From Paenibacillus oenotherae (GTDB lineage: Bacteria > Bacillota > Bacilli > Paenibacillales > Paenibacillaceae), in assembly GCF_019443105.1 (NCBI RefSeq), contig NZ_JAHZIJ010000001.1, forward strand, positions 372,001-436,000: a stretch of 64,000 nt of DNA, in the 5' to 3' direction. This document shows positions 42,098 through 51,503 of this stretch, one piece after another. The notes beneath the pieces are model-generated. The model had not been told where the DNA came from, did not search any database, and worked only from the letters and a program-made list of their open reading frames with translations. Within the stretch, counting starts at the first letter, position 1, and the number at the start of each line of letters is the position of its first letter. The position numbers and the translations under genes are program-made.

Positions 42098-43423
42098 AAC
42101 GGTGCTTGCTTGCTTCATTCTTGCAGGGATTACGTCATTGCCGATAATATTGTCCAGCGACTCGCGCTTGACTGCCAGATCCGCTTGACCATCCTTGACG
42201 AAGACTACCGCCGGACGACGAATCCGGTTGTAGTTGCTTGCCATTGCATAGTTGTATGCGCCTGTGCAGAATACGGCCAGCAAATCTCCCGTCTTCGCTT
42301 TAGGCAGCTCCAAATCCCAGATCAGCATGTCGCCGCTCTCGCAGCATTTGCCCGCTACGGAGACGGTCTCTTCTGCCGCTTCATTCGCACGGTTGGCGAG
42401 AATCGCCTCGTACTTGGACTCGTACAGCGCAGGACGGGGATTGTCGGTCATGCCGCCGTCAACGGCAATATATTTGCGCACGCCTGGAATGTCTTTGCTT
42501 GTCCCAACTGTATACAGCGTCGTACCCGCATCGCCAACCATGCTGCGGCCCGGCTCAACCCAAATCTCAGGCAGCGTGTAGCCGGCATTGGAGAAGTTGG
42601 TTTTGATGGAATCGGTGATCGCCTTGACATACTGCGAGATCGGAAGCGGCGTATCCCCTTCGATGTAACGGATGCCGAAGCCGCCACCAAGGTTGATAAC
42701 GCTGAACATAATGCCGAGCTCATCACGCACTTTGACCGCGAAGCCCGCTACTTTATCTACCGCCATCTGGAAGCCTTCCACCTCGAAAATTTGCGAGCCG
42801 ATATGGGAGTGAACGCCCAGCAGCTCCAGGTTAGGGAGCCCATCGGCTTCCTTGATCGCCGTATATGCCGAACCGTTGCCCAGGTCGAAGCCGAATTTGG
42901 AATCGGTTTGTCCCGTTGAAATATATTCATGCGTATGTGCTTCAACACCCGGCGTAATCCGAAGCAGAATCTTAACCTTCTTGCCCTTGTCGCCTGCAAG
43001 CGCATTAAGCAGCTGCAGCTCGTTGAAGTTGTCCACTACGAAGCAGCCGATATTCGCGTCAAGCGCCATGTTGATCTCATCCGGCGTCTTGTTGTTGCCA
43101 TGGAAGTGAATGCGCTGCGCCGGGAATCCTGCCTTCATCGCCGTGTAGAGCTCGCCGTCAGAGACGACGTCCAGCGACAGATCTTCTTGCTCGGCAATGG
43201 CACACATAGCCATTACACTGAATGCTTTGCTCGCATAGGCAACCTGGAATTTCAGGCCCGATGCGCGGAACGACTCCACATATTCGCGCGCGCGCTGACG
43301 CACAAGCGCCTCGTCAACAATATAAAGCGGCGTTCCAAACTGTTCTGCCAAATCTGCGACATCGCAGCCGCCGATCTCTAAATGACCTTTTACATTGATT
43401 TTGCTAGTACCGTGAAAATACAT
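42089..43423 (-). CDS. lysA: Diaminopimelate decarboxylase
   Basis: Removes carbon dioxide from meso-diaminopimelate to give lysine, a PLP enzyme. The 444-residue protein has the PLP lysine in VAYASKAF, HSHIGSQIF, GGGFGIRY, EPGRSMVG and CCESGD, all active-site segments. The ATG at 43423 follows GCGGAGGGG. Its final codons form part of the third 44-bp repeat. No lysine riboswitch is visible before it. Confidence 0.97.
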   Translation of the reverse strand: MYFHGTSKINVKGHLEIGGCDVADLAEQFGTPLYIVDEALVRQRAREYVESFRASGLKFQVAYASKAFSVMAMCAIAEQEDLSLDVVSDGELYTAMKAGFPAQRIHFHGNNKTPDEINMALDANIGCFVVDNFNELQLLNALAGDKGKKVKILLRITPGVEAHTHEYISTGQTDSKFGFDLGNGSAYTAIKEADGLPNLELLGVHSHIGSQIFEVEGFQMAVDKVAGFAVKVRDELGIMFSVINLGGGFGIRYIEGDTPLPISQYVKAITDSIKTNFSNAGYTLPEIWVEPGRSMVGDAGTTLYTVGTSKDIPGVRKYIAVDGGMTDNPRPALYESKYEAILANRANEAAEETVSVAGKCCESGDMLIWDLELPKAKTGDLLAVFCTGAYNYAMASNYNRIRRPAVVFVKDGQADLAVKRESLDNIIGNDVIPARMKQASTVQQ

Positions 43424-43549
43424 TGTTTCCCCTCCGCTGTCCAATTATTCCCATTGATTTTGATTTGTATCAATTAACATCAGTATACCTTATTCATCCC
43501 TTTGCCGAAATGGATATTTTCGCAATTCCTTTGCATTTTTTGCGAATGA

Positions 43550-45178
43550 TTACTTTTTGGCGCGGTCAGGCATCTTATCCCGCTGCTGCGGCTTGAGGTT
43601 GTTGGGACGTGTTCTATTATACAGAACCGGCTGTCTGAATATAATGTTCCACAGCCCCTTCAGGTCGAATGGAATAAGCGGCCACATGTAGGGACGATTG
43701 AAAGACCGCTCCATAACCAGGATGATAAAAATGGCGGTGGTCGCCAGCATGAAGCCCGGTACCTTGAACGAGGCTACGGCCACAATTAGCACCAGCCGGA
43801 CGATCCGGTTCGCCAGGCCAAGCTCATAGCTTGGGGTCGCGAACATGCCGATGGCAGCTACAGACATGTACAGGATGACCTCATTGACGAATACACCCGT
43901 CTTGACCGCGATGTCTCCGATCAGAATGGCTGCGATCAAGGACATTGCCGTCGCAAGCGGGGTCGGTGTATGTACAGACGCCATCCGGAGCAAATCAACC
44001 CCTAGCTCTGCAATTAGAAACTGTGCCACAAGCGGCAGCTGACCGGCTTTCTGCAAGCCGATGAAATCCAGCGCAGCAGGCTTGAGCGCGGGCTGAATCG
44101 TGAACAGAAACCACATCGGAAGCAGAAACAGCGAAGCGAAGATGCCCATAAACCGGACCCAGCGAAGATAGGTGCCGATAAACGGCGTCTGGCGATTCTC
44201 CTCCGCATGCTGGATCAGATCAAAGTAGGTCGTCGGCAAAATCATGACGCTCGGTGTTGTATCGACGAAGACGGCCACATGCCCTTCCATGAGATGAACC
44301 GCCACAACATCGGGCCTCTCCGAATAGCGGACGAGCGGAAAGGGGTTCCACCCCCGCTTCACGGTCGCTTCTTCCAGCTGTTTGTCGGCGAGCGGCAGTC
44401 CGTCCAGCTTGACCGATTTTATTTTGTCGCGAATGGATTCCAGCAGATCCTTGTCCACTATATCGTCGATATAGGCGATACACACATCTGTATGTGTCCG
44501 CTCCCCAACCTGCAGCACCTCATAGCGCAGCTGCTTGTCGCGCAGCCGCCTGCGAACGAGCGTGACGTTGACCAGCATCGTCTCTACGAAGCCGTCGCGG
44601 CTGCCGCGAACGACACGCTCCAGCGATGGCTCCTCTGGCCCGCGCGCCGGAAAGTTCTTGGCATCGATAAGGAGCAGTTCGGTCTCCCCATCCATATACA
44701 GCGCGCTTCCTCCCGAAAGCACATTAGTCATCATTTTGTTCCAATCGCCTTGACGTTCTACTTGAATGCCTGGCACATAATGATGAAAGAACGACTCCAG
44801 GGCGAAGGAGGACAGATCACTGGGGTCGAGATAAGTTAGCCGGGTCAGAATATCCGTCAGCACCTCATCCTTGGCAAACCCGTTCATGAAGAACAGCGCG
44901 GTGCGCTTGCCGCCGAATGTCATCTCCCTTACGACAACATCGAAGCTTTTCTTATATCCGACCTCCTGCTCCAGCTTCAGGATGAACGCTTCCATATTAT
45001 CGGGGATTGGAACGGGCTCTTCCTTCTCCTTTTTATCTCCGCCAGCCCTGCTGTAGTGTACCTGTATAGGCTCGGAATGCTTCGTCCCCTGATCCGCATC
45101 CTCTTTCCAATGGGCAATGATCGGATCTTCTTCCCCTGCCTCCGGCCGGTTCTGGCTGCCATGCTCATGCTCGTTCAT
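43550..45178 (-). CDS. spoVAF: Stage V sporulation protein AF
   Basis: A 542-residue GerA-type membrane protein linked to the SpoVA dipicolinic acid channel and germination. A soluble N-terminal part (to about 355) with FFMNGFAKDEVLTDIL precedes a cluster of about five transmembrane segments, then a basic tail. The ATG at 45178 follows AGGGGGTATAGG; a longer reading lacks a site. In B. subtilis spoVAC, AD and AE lie between AB and AF; here AF directly follows AB, with lysA next, so the central operon genes are missing from this locus. Confidence 0.93.
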   Translation of the reverse strand: MNEHEHGSQNRPEAGEEDPIIAHWKEDADQGTKHSEPIQVHYSRAGGDKKEKEEPVPIPDNMEAFILKLEQEVGYKKSFDVVVREMTFGGKRTALFFMNGFAKDEVLTDILTRLTYLDPSDLSSFALESFFHHYVPGIQVERQGDWNKMMTNVLSGGSALYMDGETELLLIDAKNFPARGPEEPSLERVVRGSRDGFVETMLVNVTLVRRRLRDKQLRYEVLQVGERTHTDVCIAYIDDIVDKDLLESIRDKIKSVKLDGLPLADKQLEEATVKRGWNPFPLVRYSERPDVVAVHLMEGHVAVFVDTTPSVMILPTTYFDLIQHAEENRQTPFIGTYLRWVRFMGIFASLFLLPMWFLFTIQPALKPAALDFIGLQKAGQLPLVAQFLIAELGVDLLRMASVHTPTPLATAMSLIAAILIGDIAVKTGVFVNEVILYMSVAAIGMFATPSYELGLANRIVRLVLIVAVASFKVPGFMLATTAIFIILVMERSFNRPYMWPLIPFDLKGLWNIIFRQPVLYNRTRPNNLKPQQRDKMPDRAKK

Positions 45179-45201
45179 TCCTATACCCCCTATGTCTAGT
45201 T

Positions 45202-45645
45202 CTACTCCATCCATTGAAATACGAGCCAATCGAACAGCGATCCCGTTACTTTCCCAAGCATCATCGCCATGACGAGGCTAACCATGAAGCAGCTGAGGCG
45301 CAAGCGCTTCGCTAACAGCGGCAGCAGGTTCATCACTTCCGTCAGTGCCGCAGCGAGCATGCCGATAAAAATGCCGTCGAACAGTCCGATCCCTGCCAGC
45401 GTGAGACGTCCGGGCAGCGAGAAGCGCCATTCCATGAAATCAGCCAATGACCAGAAGACCGCTCCGCTTATGAGCGCTGTCTCATACCAGATCGACTTGC
45501 GGAAGGCGCATGCCAGCTGCGCTAGCCGGGGGATGAGATCCAGAACGATCAGCAGGGCGATGAGTCCGCTGCCGACAGACAGCCCGCCGGCAAAGCCGAG
45601 GATAGCGACGAATGCTTTTGCAGCCCATGCGATACTATCCATCAT
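45202..45645 (-). CDS. spoVAB: Stage V sporulation protein AB
   Basis: A 147-residue membrane protein with about four to five transmembrane segments and the pattern GLSVGSGLIALLIVLDLIPRLAQL. SpoVAB is a small integral protein of the SpoVA operon, of uncertain individual role in DPA uptake. Its start (tandem ATG, 45645/45642) overlaps the end of spoVAA. The spoVAF gene follows after 23 bases. Confidence 0.92.
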   Translation of the reverse strand: MMDSIAWAAKAFVAILGFAGGLSVGSGLIALLIVLDLIPRLAQLACAFRKSIWYETALISGAVFWSLADFMEWRFSLPGRLTLAGIGLFDGIFIGMLAAALTEVMNLLPLLAKRLRLSCFMVSLVMAMMLGKVTGSLFDWLVFQWME

Positions 45646-46321
45646 CGATCCCTGCCCGCGAGCTGCCGCCGCTGGAACGCTGACCGGGCTGACCGATATC
45701 GGCGCCGTTCTTCCTGCTCATCTCGTCAGCAATAACATAGGCATTCATATTCTCCTCGTACATATAGAGCTCCACCTCAAGCGGGTTGGGCTCTTCATTA
45801 AGCTTTTTGCGGAAAATATGATTGAAAAAGACGATCATGCCAAGTCCAATCCCGAGGGAATAGGGGATCTGAAACCATAACGGATGCTCACTCTTCTTGC
45901 CTGTCACAAGCTCCGTGATCCGCTGATGAACCTCCTTCATACTGACATCTGTATGAAAGTTCATAATCGCAAGTCCTGAACCGAAGAACAGCAGCAGCCA
46001 GGCCAGAATCAGCACGGCAATTCTCGGCTTGGGCGGCTTGTCCGCCACGAGCACAAGCACCTGCGGATCGCCGAATGTCTCAATTGTCAAATCCGGCTCC
46101 CGCTGCCGCAAGGCGCCTACAATTTGCAGCAGATCAATAACGATACGGTTGCCTTCCGTCTGTTGGTGGCGATGAAGGACGAACGTCTGCAGCTTGGCCT
46201 CAATAACAGGATCAGCGCAAAATAGACGGGCGGCGTGACCAAGCGTGACAATGCCTCCAGGCTTGATGCCGATCCGCTTGCGCAGCCGCAAATATAAGAT
46301 TGATGCAGCGGCACTGCTCAT
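45635..46321 (-). CDS. spoVAA: Stage V sporulation protein AA
   Basis: A 228-residue protein with a soluble N-terminal domain (YLRLRKRIGIKPGGIVTLGHAARL) and two transmembrane segments near 108-125 and 155-175. The first gene of the spoVA group, which is read by SigG in the forespore of B. subtilis. The ATG at 46321 follows GGGAGG. A SigG-like promoter and a terminator separating it from sigF lie upstream. Confidence 0.93.
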   Translation of the reverse strand: MSSAAASILYLRLRKRIGIKPGGIVTLGHAARLFCADPVIEAKLQTFVLHRHQQTEGNRIVIDLLQIVGALRQREPDLTIETFGDPQVLVLVADKPPKPRIAVLILAWLLLFFGSGLAIMNFHTDVSMKEVHQRITELVTGKKSEHPLWFQIPYSLGIGLGMIVFFNHIFRKKLNEEPNPLEVELYMYEENMNAYVIADEMSRKNGADIGQPGQRSSGGSSRAGIDDG

Positions 46322-46367
46322 ATGCTTGCCTCCCATCATCAGTTAGTGGCTCCTTACCCTTCCCTTT

Positions 46368-46395
46368 TAGTATGATTAAAGGCCGCCGTGGATAA
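46368..46395 (-). promoter_or_regulatory. SigG-like promoter for spoVAA
   Basis: CATACTA (46368-46374, minus strand) fits the SigG -10 consensus. About 17 bases upstream is an ATTAT element as a weak -35. SigG control of spoVA is known in B. subtilis. Confidence 0.45.
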
Positions 46396-46436
46396 TCGGT
46401 TCAATTGCGGTAAGTTCAACCAAACCTGCCGCGATG

Positions 46437-46474
46437 CAAAAAGACCCAATCGCCGCAGCCCGGCGATTGGGTCT
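46437..46474 (-). terminator. Terminator after sigF
   Basis: AGACCCAATCGCCG pairs perfectly with CGGCGATTGGGTCT, followed on the minus strand by TTTTTGC. It separates the spoIIA and spoVA operons. Confidence 0.93.
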
Positions 46475-46486
46475 CCTGTATGCTTA

Positions 46487-47242
46487 TTATTGAGCGATCT
46501 GATCTCTGATCAGCTGCAATATCTTTTTCTCCAGCCTGGATACCTGCACCTGCGAGATACCTAGCCTGGATGCTACCTCAGACTGAGTCTGGTCACGGTA
46601 ATAACGGAGAAAGACGATAAGCCGCTCCCGCTCCGACAATCCGCTGATCGCTTCATTAAGCGCCAGCTTGTCGAACCAGCGATCCTGCGAATCATCCGCG
46701 ATCTGATCCATTAACGTGATGGGATCGCCATCGTTCTCGAATACCGTCTCATGAATCGAGGTCGGCGGCTTATTCGCCTCCTGGGCGAATACGACATCCT
46801 CCGGACTGATCCCGAGACGCTCCGCTACTTCCTTGATCGTGGGCAGGCGCCCCAGCACTTTGGACAGCTCATCCTTCGTCTTGCGCACCTTATTGGCTGT
46901 TTCCTTGAGAGACCTGCTTACCTTGAGTGTTCCGTCATCTCTGAGAAACCGCTGAATCTCCCCGATAATCATCGGAACCGCGTAGGTCGAGAATTTCACG
47001 TCATACGATAAATCGAATTTATCGACTGATTTCAACAGACCGATGCAGCCGATTTGAAACAAATCCTCCGGCTCGTAGCCGCGGCCCATAAACCGCTGCA
47101 CGACAGACCAGACGAGCCGTATGTTGCATTGTACTAGTGTATCACGCGCTACCGTTTCACCAGATTGACTAAGCGCGATCAGCCGCTTCACTTCTGAATC
47201 GTCCAAGTATGGCCCCGCTGTTTGTTTCACACCGACTTCCAT
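46487..47242 (-). CDS. sigF: RNA polymerase sporulation sigma factor SigF
   Basis: The first forespore-specific sigma factor. The 251-residue protein has region 2 (FQIGCIGLLKSVDKFDLSYDVKFSTYAVPMI), region 3 and a region 4 helix-turn-helix (SEVASRLGISQVQVSRLEKKI). The ATG at 47242 is nine bases after AGGGG; a TTG three codons upstream overlaps that site. It is third in spoIIAA-spoIIAB-sigF, and its activity is held by SpoIIAB. Confidence 0.97.
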   Translation of the reverse strand: MEVGVKQTAGPYLDDSEVKRLIALSQSGETVARDTLVQCNIRLVWSVVQRFMGRGYEPEDLFQIGCIGLLKSVDKFDLSYDVKFSTYAVPMIIGEIQRFLRDDGTLKVSRSLKETANKVRKTKDELSKVLGRLPTIKEVAERLGISPEDVVFAQEANKPPTSIHETVFENDGDPITLMDQIADDSQDRWFDKLALNEAISGLSERERLIVFLRYYRDQTQSEVASRLGISQVQVSRLEKKILQLIRDQIAQ

Positions 47243-47262
47243 GAGGTTCAACCCCTACGCGC

Positions 47263-47709
47263 CTAATTAAATAGCGCTTTTTTCGATTCAATGCGCTTCG
47301 TCATCGCAATAGATGTTCCGGTTCCCGGCTCGCTCGACACCTCGAAGCCATCCATAAAATTCTCCATAATCGTAAAACCCATCCCCGACCGCTCCAACTC
47401 CGGCTTGGACGTATACAAGGGCTGGCGCGCCAGGTCCAAGTCCTCAATGCCATTGCCATTATCCTTAATAAGCAGCTTCACAACATCGCCTTTGATCGAC
47501 GCTTCGATCGTCACCTTGCCGTCCGGATCGTTGTCATAGCCATGAATAATGGCATTCGTCACCGCTTCGGAGATGACGGTCTTCAGATCGTTCAGCTCCT
47601 CAATGGTGGGATCGAGCTGGGAGACGAATGCGGCTACAGCAATACGCGCGAACGCTTCGTTCTCCGAACGGGCGGAGAAGGTAAGCGTCATCTCATTCGT
47701 TTCGTTCAT
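47263..47709 (-). CDS. spoIIAB: Anti-sigma F factor / kinase SpoIIAB
   Basis: Binds SigF and phosphorylates SpoIIAA. The 148-residue GHKL kinase has the N box [13 protein letters not shown]1 DNGNGIEDL and G2 [11 protein letters not shown]. Its start overlaps the spoIIAA stop by four bases (ATGA), keeping the partner proteins in balance. Length is standard. Confidence 0.97.
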   Translation of the reverse strand: MNETNEMTLTFSARSENEAFARIAVAAFVSQLDPTIEELNDLKTVISEAVTNAIIHGYDNDPDGKVTIEASIKGDVVKLLIKDNGNGIEDLDLARQPLYTSKPELERSGMGFTIMENFMDGFEVSSEPGTGTSIAMTKRIESKKALFN

Positions 47710-48059
47710 GAAACGACCTCCAGACTTGTGAGCGCTATTCGCTCATTCTCGTGAATAGGCAATATTTTGAACAGCCCTGACAGCTCGAACAATCGGTACA
47801 CGCCCTGATTGACATCGCAGACGACCATTTTGCCGCCCTTGGCTTTAAGCTGCTTGTAGCGTCCCAGAATAACGCCCAGGCCGGAGCTGTCCATAAATTG
47901 GAGTTCCTTCAAACTGAGAATGATATGGTCGCTGCTGCCGTGCAGAATCGCATCCTCCATCTTGAAGCGCACGATATCGGCCGTATGATGATCCAGCTCT
48001 CCGTGCAGCCTGACGATGAGCACATTGCGGTAATGCTCCAATTCAACCTGCAAACTCAT
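47706..48059 (-). CDS. spoIIAA: Anti-anti-sigma factor SpoIIAA
   Basis: A 117-residue STAS-domain protein that releases SigF from SpoIIAB when unphosphorylated. The phosphorylated serine lies in [15 protein letters not shown], with S58 at the same number as in B. subtilis. The ATG at 48059 is chosen because the SigH-like -10 box lies at 48093-48101, so a start at 48095 would be upstream of the transcript. A GGGGGAGGAG site is in between. Confidence 0.96.
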   Translation of the reverse strand: MSLQVELEHYRNVLIVRLHGELDHHTADIVRFKMEDAILHGSSDHIILSLKELQFMDSSGLGVILGRYKQLKAKGGKMVVCDVNQGVYRLFELSGLFKILPIHENERIALTSLEVVS

Positions 48060-48092
48060 AATCCTGTTCACTCCTCCCCCGTGTTGAACAAG

Positions 48093-48122
48093 CATTTCTA
48101 CAATTGGAGTTCCATTTCCTGC
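48093..48122 (-). promoter_or_regulatory. SigH-type promoter for the spoIIA operon
   Basis: On the minus strand GCAGGAAAT (-35, fits R-N-AGGA-W-W-W) and GTAGAAATG (-10, near R-N-N-GAAT) are 12 bases apart, in the right place for spoIIAA. The spoIIA operon is SigH- and Spo0A-dependent in B. subtilis. Confidence 0.65.
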
Positions 48123-48126
48123 CTCA

Positions 48127-48186
48127 CGACAAAACTAGAAGCAGGGCCCTATGAGCTGACAAAATGCGCTACACTTTTGCGACGGA
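48127..48186 (-). promoter_or_regulatory. Candidate Spo0A boxes upstream of spoIIAA
   Basis: Three sites resembling TTTGTCGAA are present on the minus strand: TTTGTCG (48127-48133), TTTTGTCA (48157-48164) and TCCGTCGCA (48178-48186). Their spacing just upstream of the SigH -35 box suits activation by phosphorylated Spo0A. Confidence 0.45.
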
Positions 48187-48255
48187 ATACGCATTTATTC
48201 ACTGGTTCAACTGTCCATCCATTCCGGTCAGCCGTTAATCTGCGGCTTGAGCTTT

Positions 48256-49443
48256 TTAGCTGAACAGGCCGCCGAAGCTCCGTTTCAGCAGCTTCCACCA
48301 GCCTGCACGCTCAACCGATACCGGAGCGTCCACTGCGAACTCGGTGAGCACCTGATCGCCCTGATACACAATAAGCTTGCCGATCGGAGCATTCACGGTA
48401 ACAGGCGCCTTGAGCGGCTCCAGCTTGAGCTCATAACGGATATCTTTGACCGAGCTGCCCTTCCTCAGCAGTACACTATAGGAATGCTTGGCCGTAAGCT
48501 GCAGCTCCGATTGCATGCCCTTCTCAATCTTGACCGTGCCCATCGGGTCACCCTTCTTGAAGATCGGATGGTTCATATATTGAGCGAAGGAGAAATCAAA
48601 CATCTGCGATACTTCCGCATTGCGCGTCTTCGTATTCGGCTCGCCCATAACGACTGCAATGACACGCAGATTGTCACGGCGCGCAGTGGCTGTCAGGCAG
48701 AATTTGGCCTCTGTCGTAAAGCCAGTCTTGAGGCCGTCCGCTCCCGAGTAGAACCGGACAAGCTTGTTCGTGTTCACCAGCCAGAACGGTTTCTCGCTCG
48801 ATTTGCGCAGATAGTCCTGATACATCCCTGTATACTTGGTTATTTCATTATGCTTGAGCAGCTCTCGCGACATGATGGCGATATCATGAGCCGATGAATA
48901 GTGATTCTCCGCAGGAAGACCATTGCAATTGGCAAAATGGGTATTCTTCAGTCCCAGCTCCTCCGCGCGCTTGTTCATCATGTTGACGAACTCCGCTTCC
49001 GTCCCCGCAATCTTCTCTGCCATCGCAACAGACGCATCGTTTCCTGATGCCAGCGCGATGCCTTTAAGCATCTCGTCAACACTCATCTGCTCGCCCGGCT
49101 CCAGAAAAATTTGCGACCCTCCCATAGATGCCGCATATTCGCTCGTGGACACTTTATCAGTCAGCTTGATCCGTCCTTCATCCAGCGCCTCCATAATGAG
49201 CAGCATGGTCATTACCTTCGTAATGCTTGCCGGCGGCAGCCGGTCATGGCTGCTTTTCTCGTAAATAATCGTGCCGCTATCCGCATCCATCAGAATGGCC
49301 GAACGCGAGGATGGCGCAAGCTCCGACTGGACAGCCGCTTCTCCCTCGGCCCTCTTCTCCCCGGCAGACCATGCCGTTGACGGAGCCAGCAGCAATATCG
49401 CGATGCAGCTCATAACTATTAATCGTTTACACTGTTGATTCAT
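48256..49443 (-). CDS. dacF: D-alanyl-D-alanine carboxypeptidase DacF
   Basis: A 395-residue penicillin-binding protein made in the forespore, which with DacB lowers cortex cross-linking. Signal peptide about 1-27; SITK with S73 and K76; SGN near 136; KTG in GLKTGFTTEA near 240; C-terminal amphipathic helix GWWKLLKRSFGGLF. The ATG at 49443 follows GGAGGGG. It directly precedes spoIIAA, as in B. subtilis, where SigF reads it and continues into spoIIA. Confidence 0.95.
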   Translation of the reverse strand: MNQQCKRLIVMSCIAILLLAPSTAWSAGEKRAEGEAAVQSELAPSSRSAILMDADSGTIIYEKSSHDRLPPASITKVMTMLLIMEALDEGRIKLTDKVSTSEYAASMGGSQIFLEPGEQMSVDEMLKGIALASGNDASVAMAEKIAGTEAEFVNMMNKRAEELGLKNTHFANCNGLPAENHYSSAHDIAIMSRELLKHNEITKYTGMYQDYLRKSSEKPFWLVNTNKLVRFYSGADGLKTGFTTEAKFCLTATARRDNLRVIAVVMGEPNTKTRNAEVSQMFDFSFAQYMNHPIFKKGDPMGTVKIEKGMQSELQLTAKHSYSVLLRKGSSVKDIRYELKLEPLKAPVTVNAPIGKLIVYQGDQVLTEFAVDAPVSVERAGWWKLLKRSFGGLFS

Positions 49444-49636
49444 ACGTATCGATCCCCTCCAGCATGATGTCTGCAGCTGCAAGCGGCCACAGTTCGGCTA
49501 AAATCTCTTCCTTAGTTTCGACCGATACGCGTTAAATTATTCCAGTACCGCGATTTTTTATAGTGTTTTCTAAGATTATGCCCGGTTTAAATGCATGAAC
49601 AGATCTCTGCGCTGGATACGGCTTAATCTGTGCTCG

Positions 49637-49708
49637 ATCTGTGGCTGGATCCGTAGCTGGATCCGTAGCTGGATCCGTAGCTGGATCTGTGCTCGATCTG
49701 TAGCTGGA
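49637..49708. repeat. 12-bp tandem repeat upstream of dacF
   Basis: CTGGATCCGTAG is repeated about four times perfectly with further degenerate units (CTGGATCTGTGC, CGATCTGTAG) on both sides. It lies about 190 bases upstream of the dacF start. Confidence 0.85.
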
Positions 49709-50074
49709 ATGCGTGATTTCGCGTTTGTAAGCCGGATATATCGTGTTATAGCACTGAATGACAACGCGGTGTATGTTGTAAGCAGGAAAATTCCTTGCTA
49801 CAGCTGGAAGAGAGCCATTCGCGCCCGCGCAGAGGGTGACTTTAGACGAAAAAAACCGCTTACGACGCACGAAACAACCTCAACCTTGGCTGAAAGGCGG
49901 AAAAATCCGCTTACAGACGGCACAACAACGAACGACAGGGTCACTTGAGCTTGGGTTGTCGCTGTGTGTATCGAGGTCATCGCTGTGTATCGACCGTGAA
50001 TCGGCAATAGCATCATGCAGAGCGCTGGACATGTGCTTCGAGCTTCCTGCACGTGCATTCCCGGCAGCCTGCTC

Positions 50075-50116
50075 AAATAAAAAAACAGCAGCCCCGTCAA
50101 AAACCGGGTGCTGCTG
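50075..50116 (-). terminator. Terminator after pdp
   Basis: CAGCAGCACCCGG...GGGGCTGCTG on the minus strand is followed by TTTTTTT, about 20 bases beyond the pdp stop. Confidence 0.88.
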
Positions 50117-50134
50117 CCTGTCGCTGTTTGCGGC

Positions 50135-51469
50135 CTAACTATAGCGCTGAACGCCCTTTCCTGTCACGACTGACAGCAGAAGCGGAGACAACCCTGGTTC
50201 CTCTGTGCTAATCGTATAAGCGTTCTGCACATGCTCCACAATGAGGCGGTTGGCCTCACCTTCACTGCGTGCATGCAATATTGCAATCGTCTCGCCTGCC
50301 GCCACCTTGTCTCCTACTTTGCGGCGAAGCACCAGTCCCACAGCGTGGTCGATCGCCGCATCCTTCGTAGCGCGTCCCGCTCCGAGCTGCATCGCTGCGA
50401 TTCCAAGCTGCTCGGCATCAATGCGCTGCACCCAGCCTTCCTGCAGAGCCGCAACTTCTATGAGGACAGGCGCCTGCGGCAGTAGGTCCGGCTGATCTGC
50501 AATGGCCGGATCGCCGCCCTGCGCCGCGACAAAAGCGCGGAACTTGTCCAACGCAGCGCCGGATTCCAGCCGCTCGCGCAGCATGCTCTCCGCCGATTCC
50601 ATATCGCTGGCTTGACCGCTCAGCACGACCATCTGCGCGCTCAATGCAATGCAAAGCGCGGTCAAATCCTGCGGCCCCTGCCCTCTCAGCGTATCAATGG
50701 CCTCTTGAACCTCTAGCGCATTGCCAATCGCATACCCGAGCGGCTGATCCATGTCGCTAATAATTGCGGAGGTCTGCCGGCCTACCTGGGTCCCGATATC
50801 CACCATCGCACCAGCCAGCGCCTCGGCTTCATCCACTGTTTTCATAAAAGCGCCGCTGCCTACTTTCACATCCAGTACAATCGCATCCGCTCCGGCGGCA
50901 ATTTTCTTGCTCATAACCGAGCTCGCAATCAACGGGATGGATTCTACTGTAGCGGTCACATCGCGCAGCGCATAAAGCTTCTTGTCCGCGGGCGTAATGT
51001 TCCCGCTCTGTCCGATTACAGCCAGACCGATCTCATTCACCTGAGCGAAGAAACGTTCTCTGGTCAGCTCTGTCTGAAAGCCGCGTATCGCTTCCAGCTT
51101 ATCGATCGTTCCGCCTGTATGTCCAAGCCCTCTGCCCGACATCTTCGCCACCGGGACACCGCAAGCCGCTACAAGCGGGCCTATGATGAGCGTCGTTTTA
51201 TCCCCTACGCCGCCTGTGCTGTGCTTGTCGGTCTTGATCCCGCGGATCGGAGACAGATCGATCTCATCGCCGGATTCCGCCATAGCCAGGGTCAGCGCCG
51301 CCGTTTCCTCTGCCGTCATTCCCCGAAAATAAACAGCCATTGCCCAGGCCGACATCTGGTAGTCAGGAATGTCGCCCCGGCAGTAGCCCTCCACCAGGAA
51401 AGCGATCTCCGCCTGGGACAGCGGCTCGCCGTTCTTTTTTTTATGTATAAGATCAACTGCGCGCATCAT
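50135..51469 (-). CDS. pdp: Pyrimidine-nucleoside phosphorylase
   Basis: Cleaves uridine, thymidine and deoxyuridine to base and (deoxy)ribose 1-phosphate. The roughly 444-residue protein has the family signature [18 protein letters not shown] and [14 protein letters not shown]. The start is one of two tandem ATGs at 51469 and 51466, six and nine bases after AGGAGG. It forms a salvage group with punA and deoB. A Spo0E-like gene separates it from punA. Confidence 0.94.
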   Translation of the reverse strand: MMRAVDLIHKKKNGEPLSQAEIAFLVEGYCRGDIPDYQMSAWAMAVYFRGMTAEETAALTLAMAESGDEIDLSPIRGIKTDKHSTGGVGDKTTLIIGPLVAACGVPVAKMSGRGLGHTGGTIDKLEAIRGFQTELTRERFFAQVNEIGLAVIGQSGNITPADKKLYALRDVTATVESIPLIASSVMSKKIAAGADAIVLDVKVGSGAFMKTVDEAEALAGAMVDIGTQVGRQTSAIISDMDQPLGYAIGNALEVQEAIDTLRGQGPQDLTALCIALSAQMVVLSGQASDMESAESMLRERLESGAALDKFRAFVAAQGGDPAIADQPDLLPQAPVLIEVAALQEGWVQRIDAEQLGIAAMQLGAGRATKDAAIDHAVGLVLRRKVGDKVAAGETIAILHARSEGEANRLIVEHVQNAYTISTEEPGLSPLLLSVVTGKGVQRYS

Positions 51470-51503
51470 TATGAGCCTCCTCATGATGGATGTCGATAAT
51501 AGC

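Larger units (their letters stand above)
49444..50134. other. Gene-free stretch between pdp and dacF
   Basis: It holds the dacF leader, a 12-bp tandem array, a pair of about 32-bp direct repeats around AAAAA-CCGCTTAC (49853-49925) and the pdp terminator. Open frames through the array encode repetitive peptides and look non-coding. Confidence 0.65.

Noticed and set aside
43424-43549. Lysine riboswitch before lysA
   Set aside because: The gap to spoVAF is only 126 bases and shows none of the L-box blocks.
49532-49870. 112-codon frame with a repeated STDPAT peptide
   Set aside because: It is the 12-bp array read as codons; no ribosome binding site.
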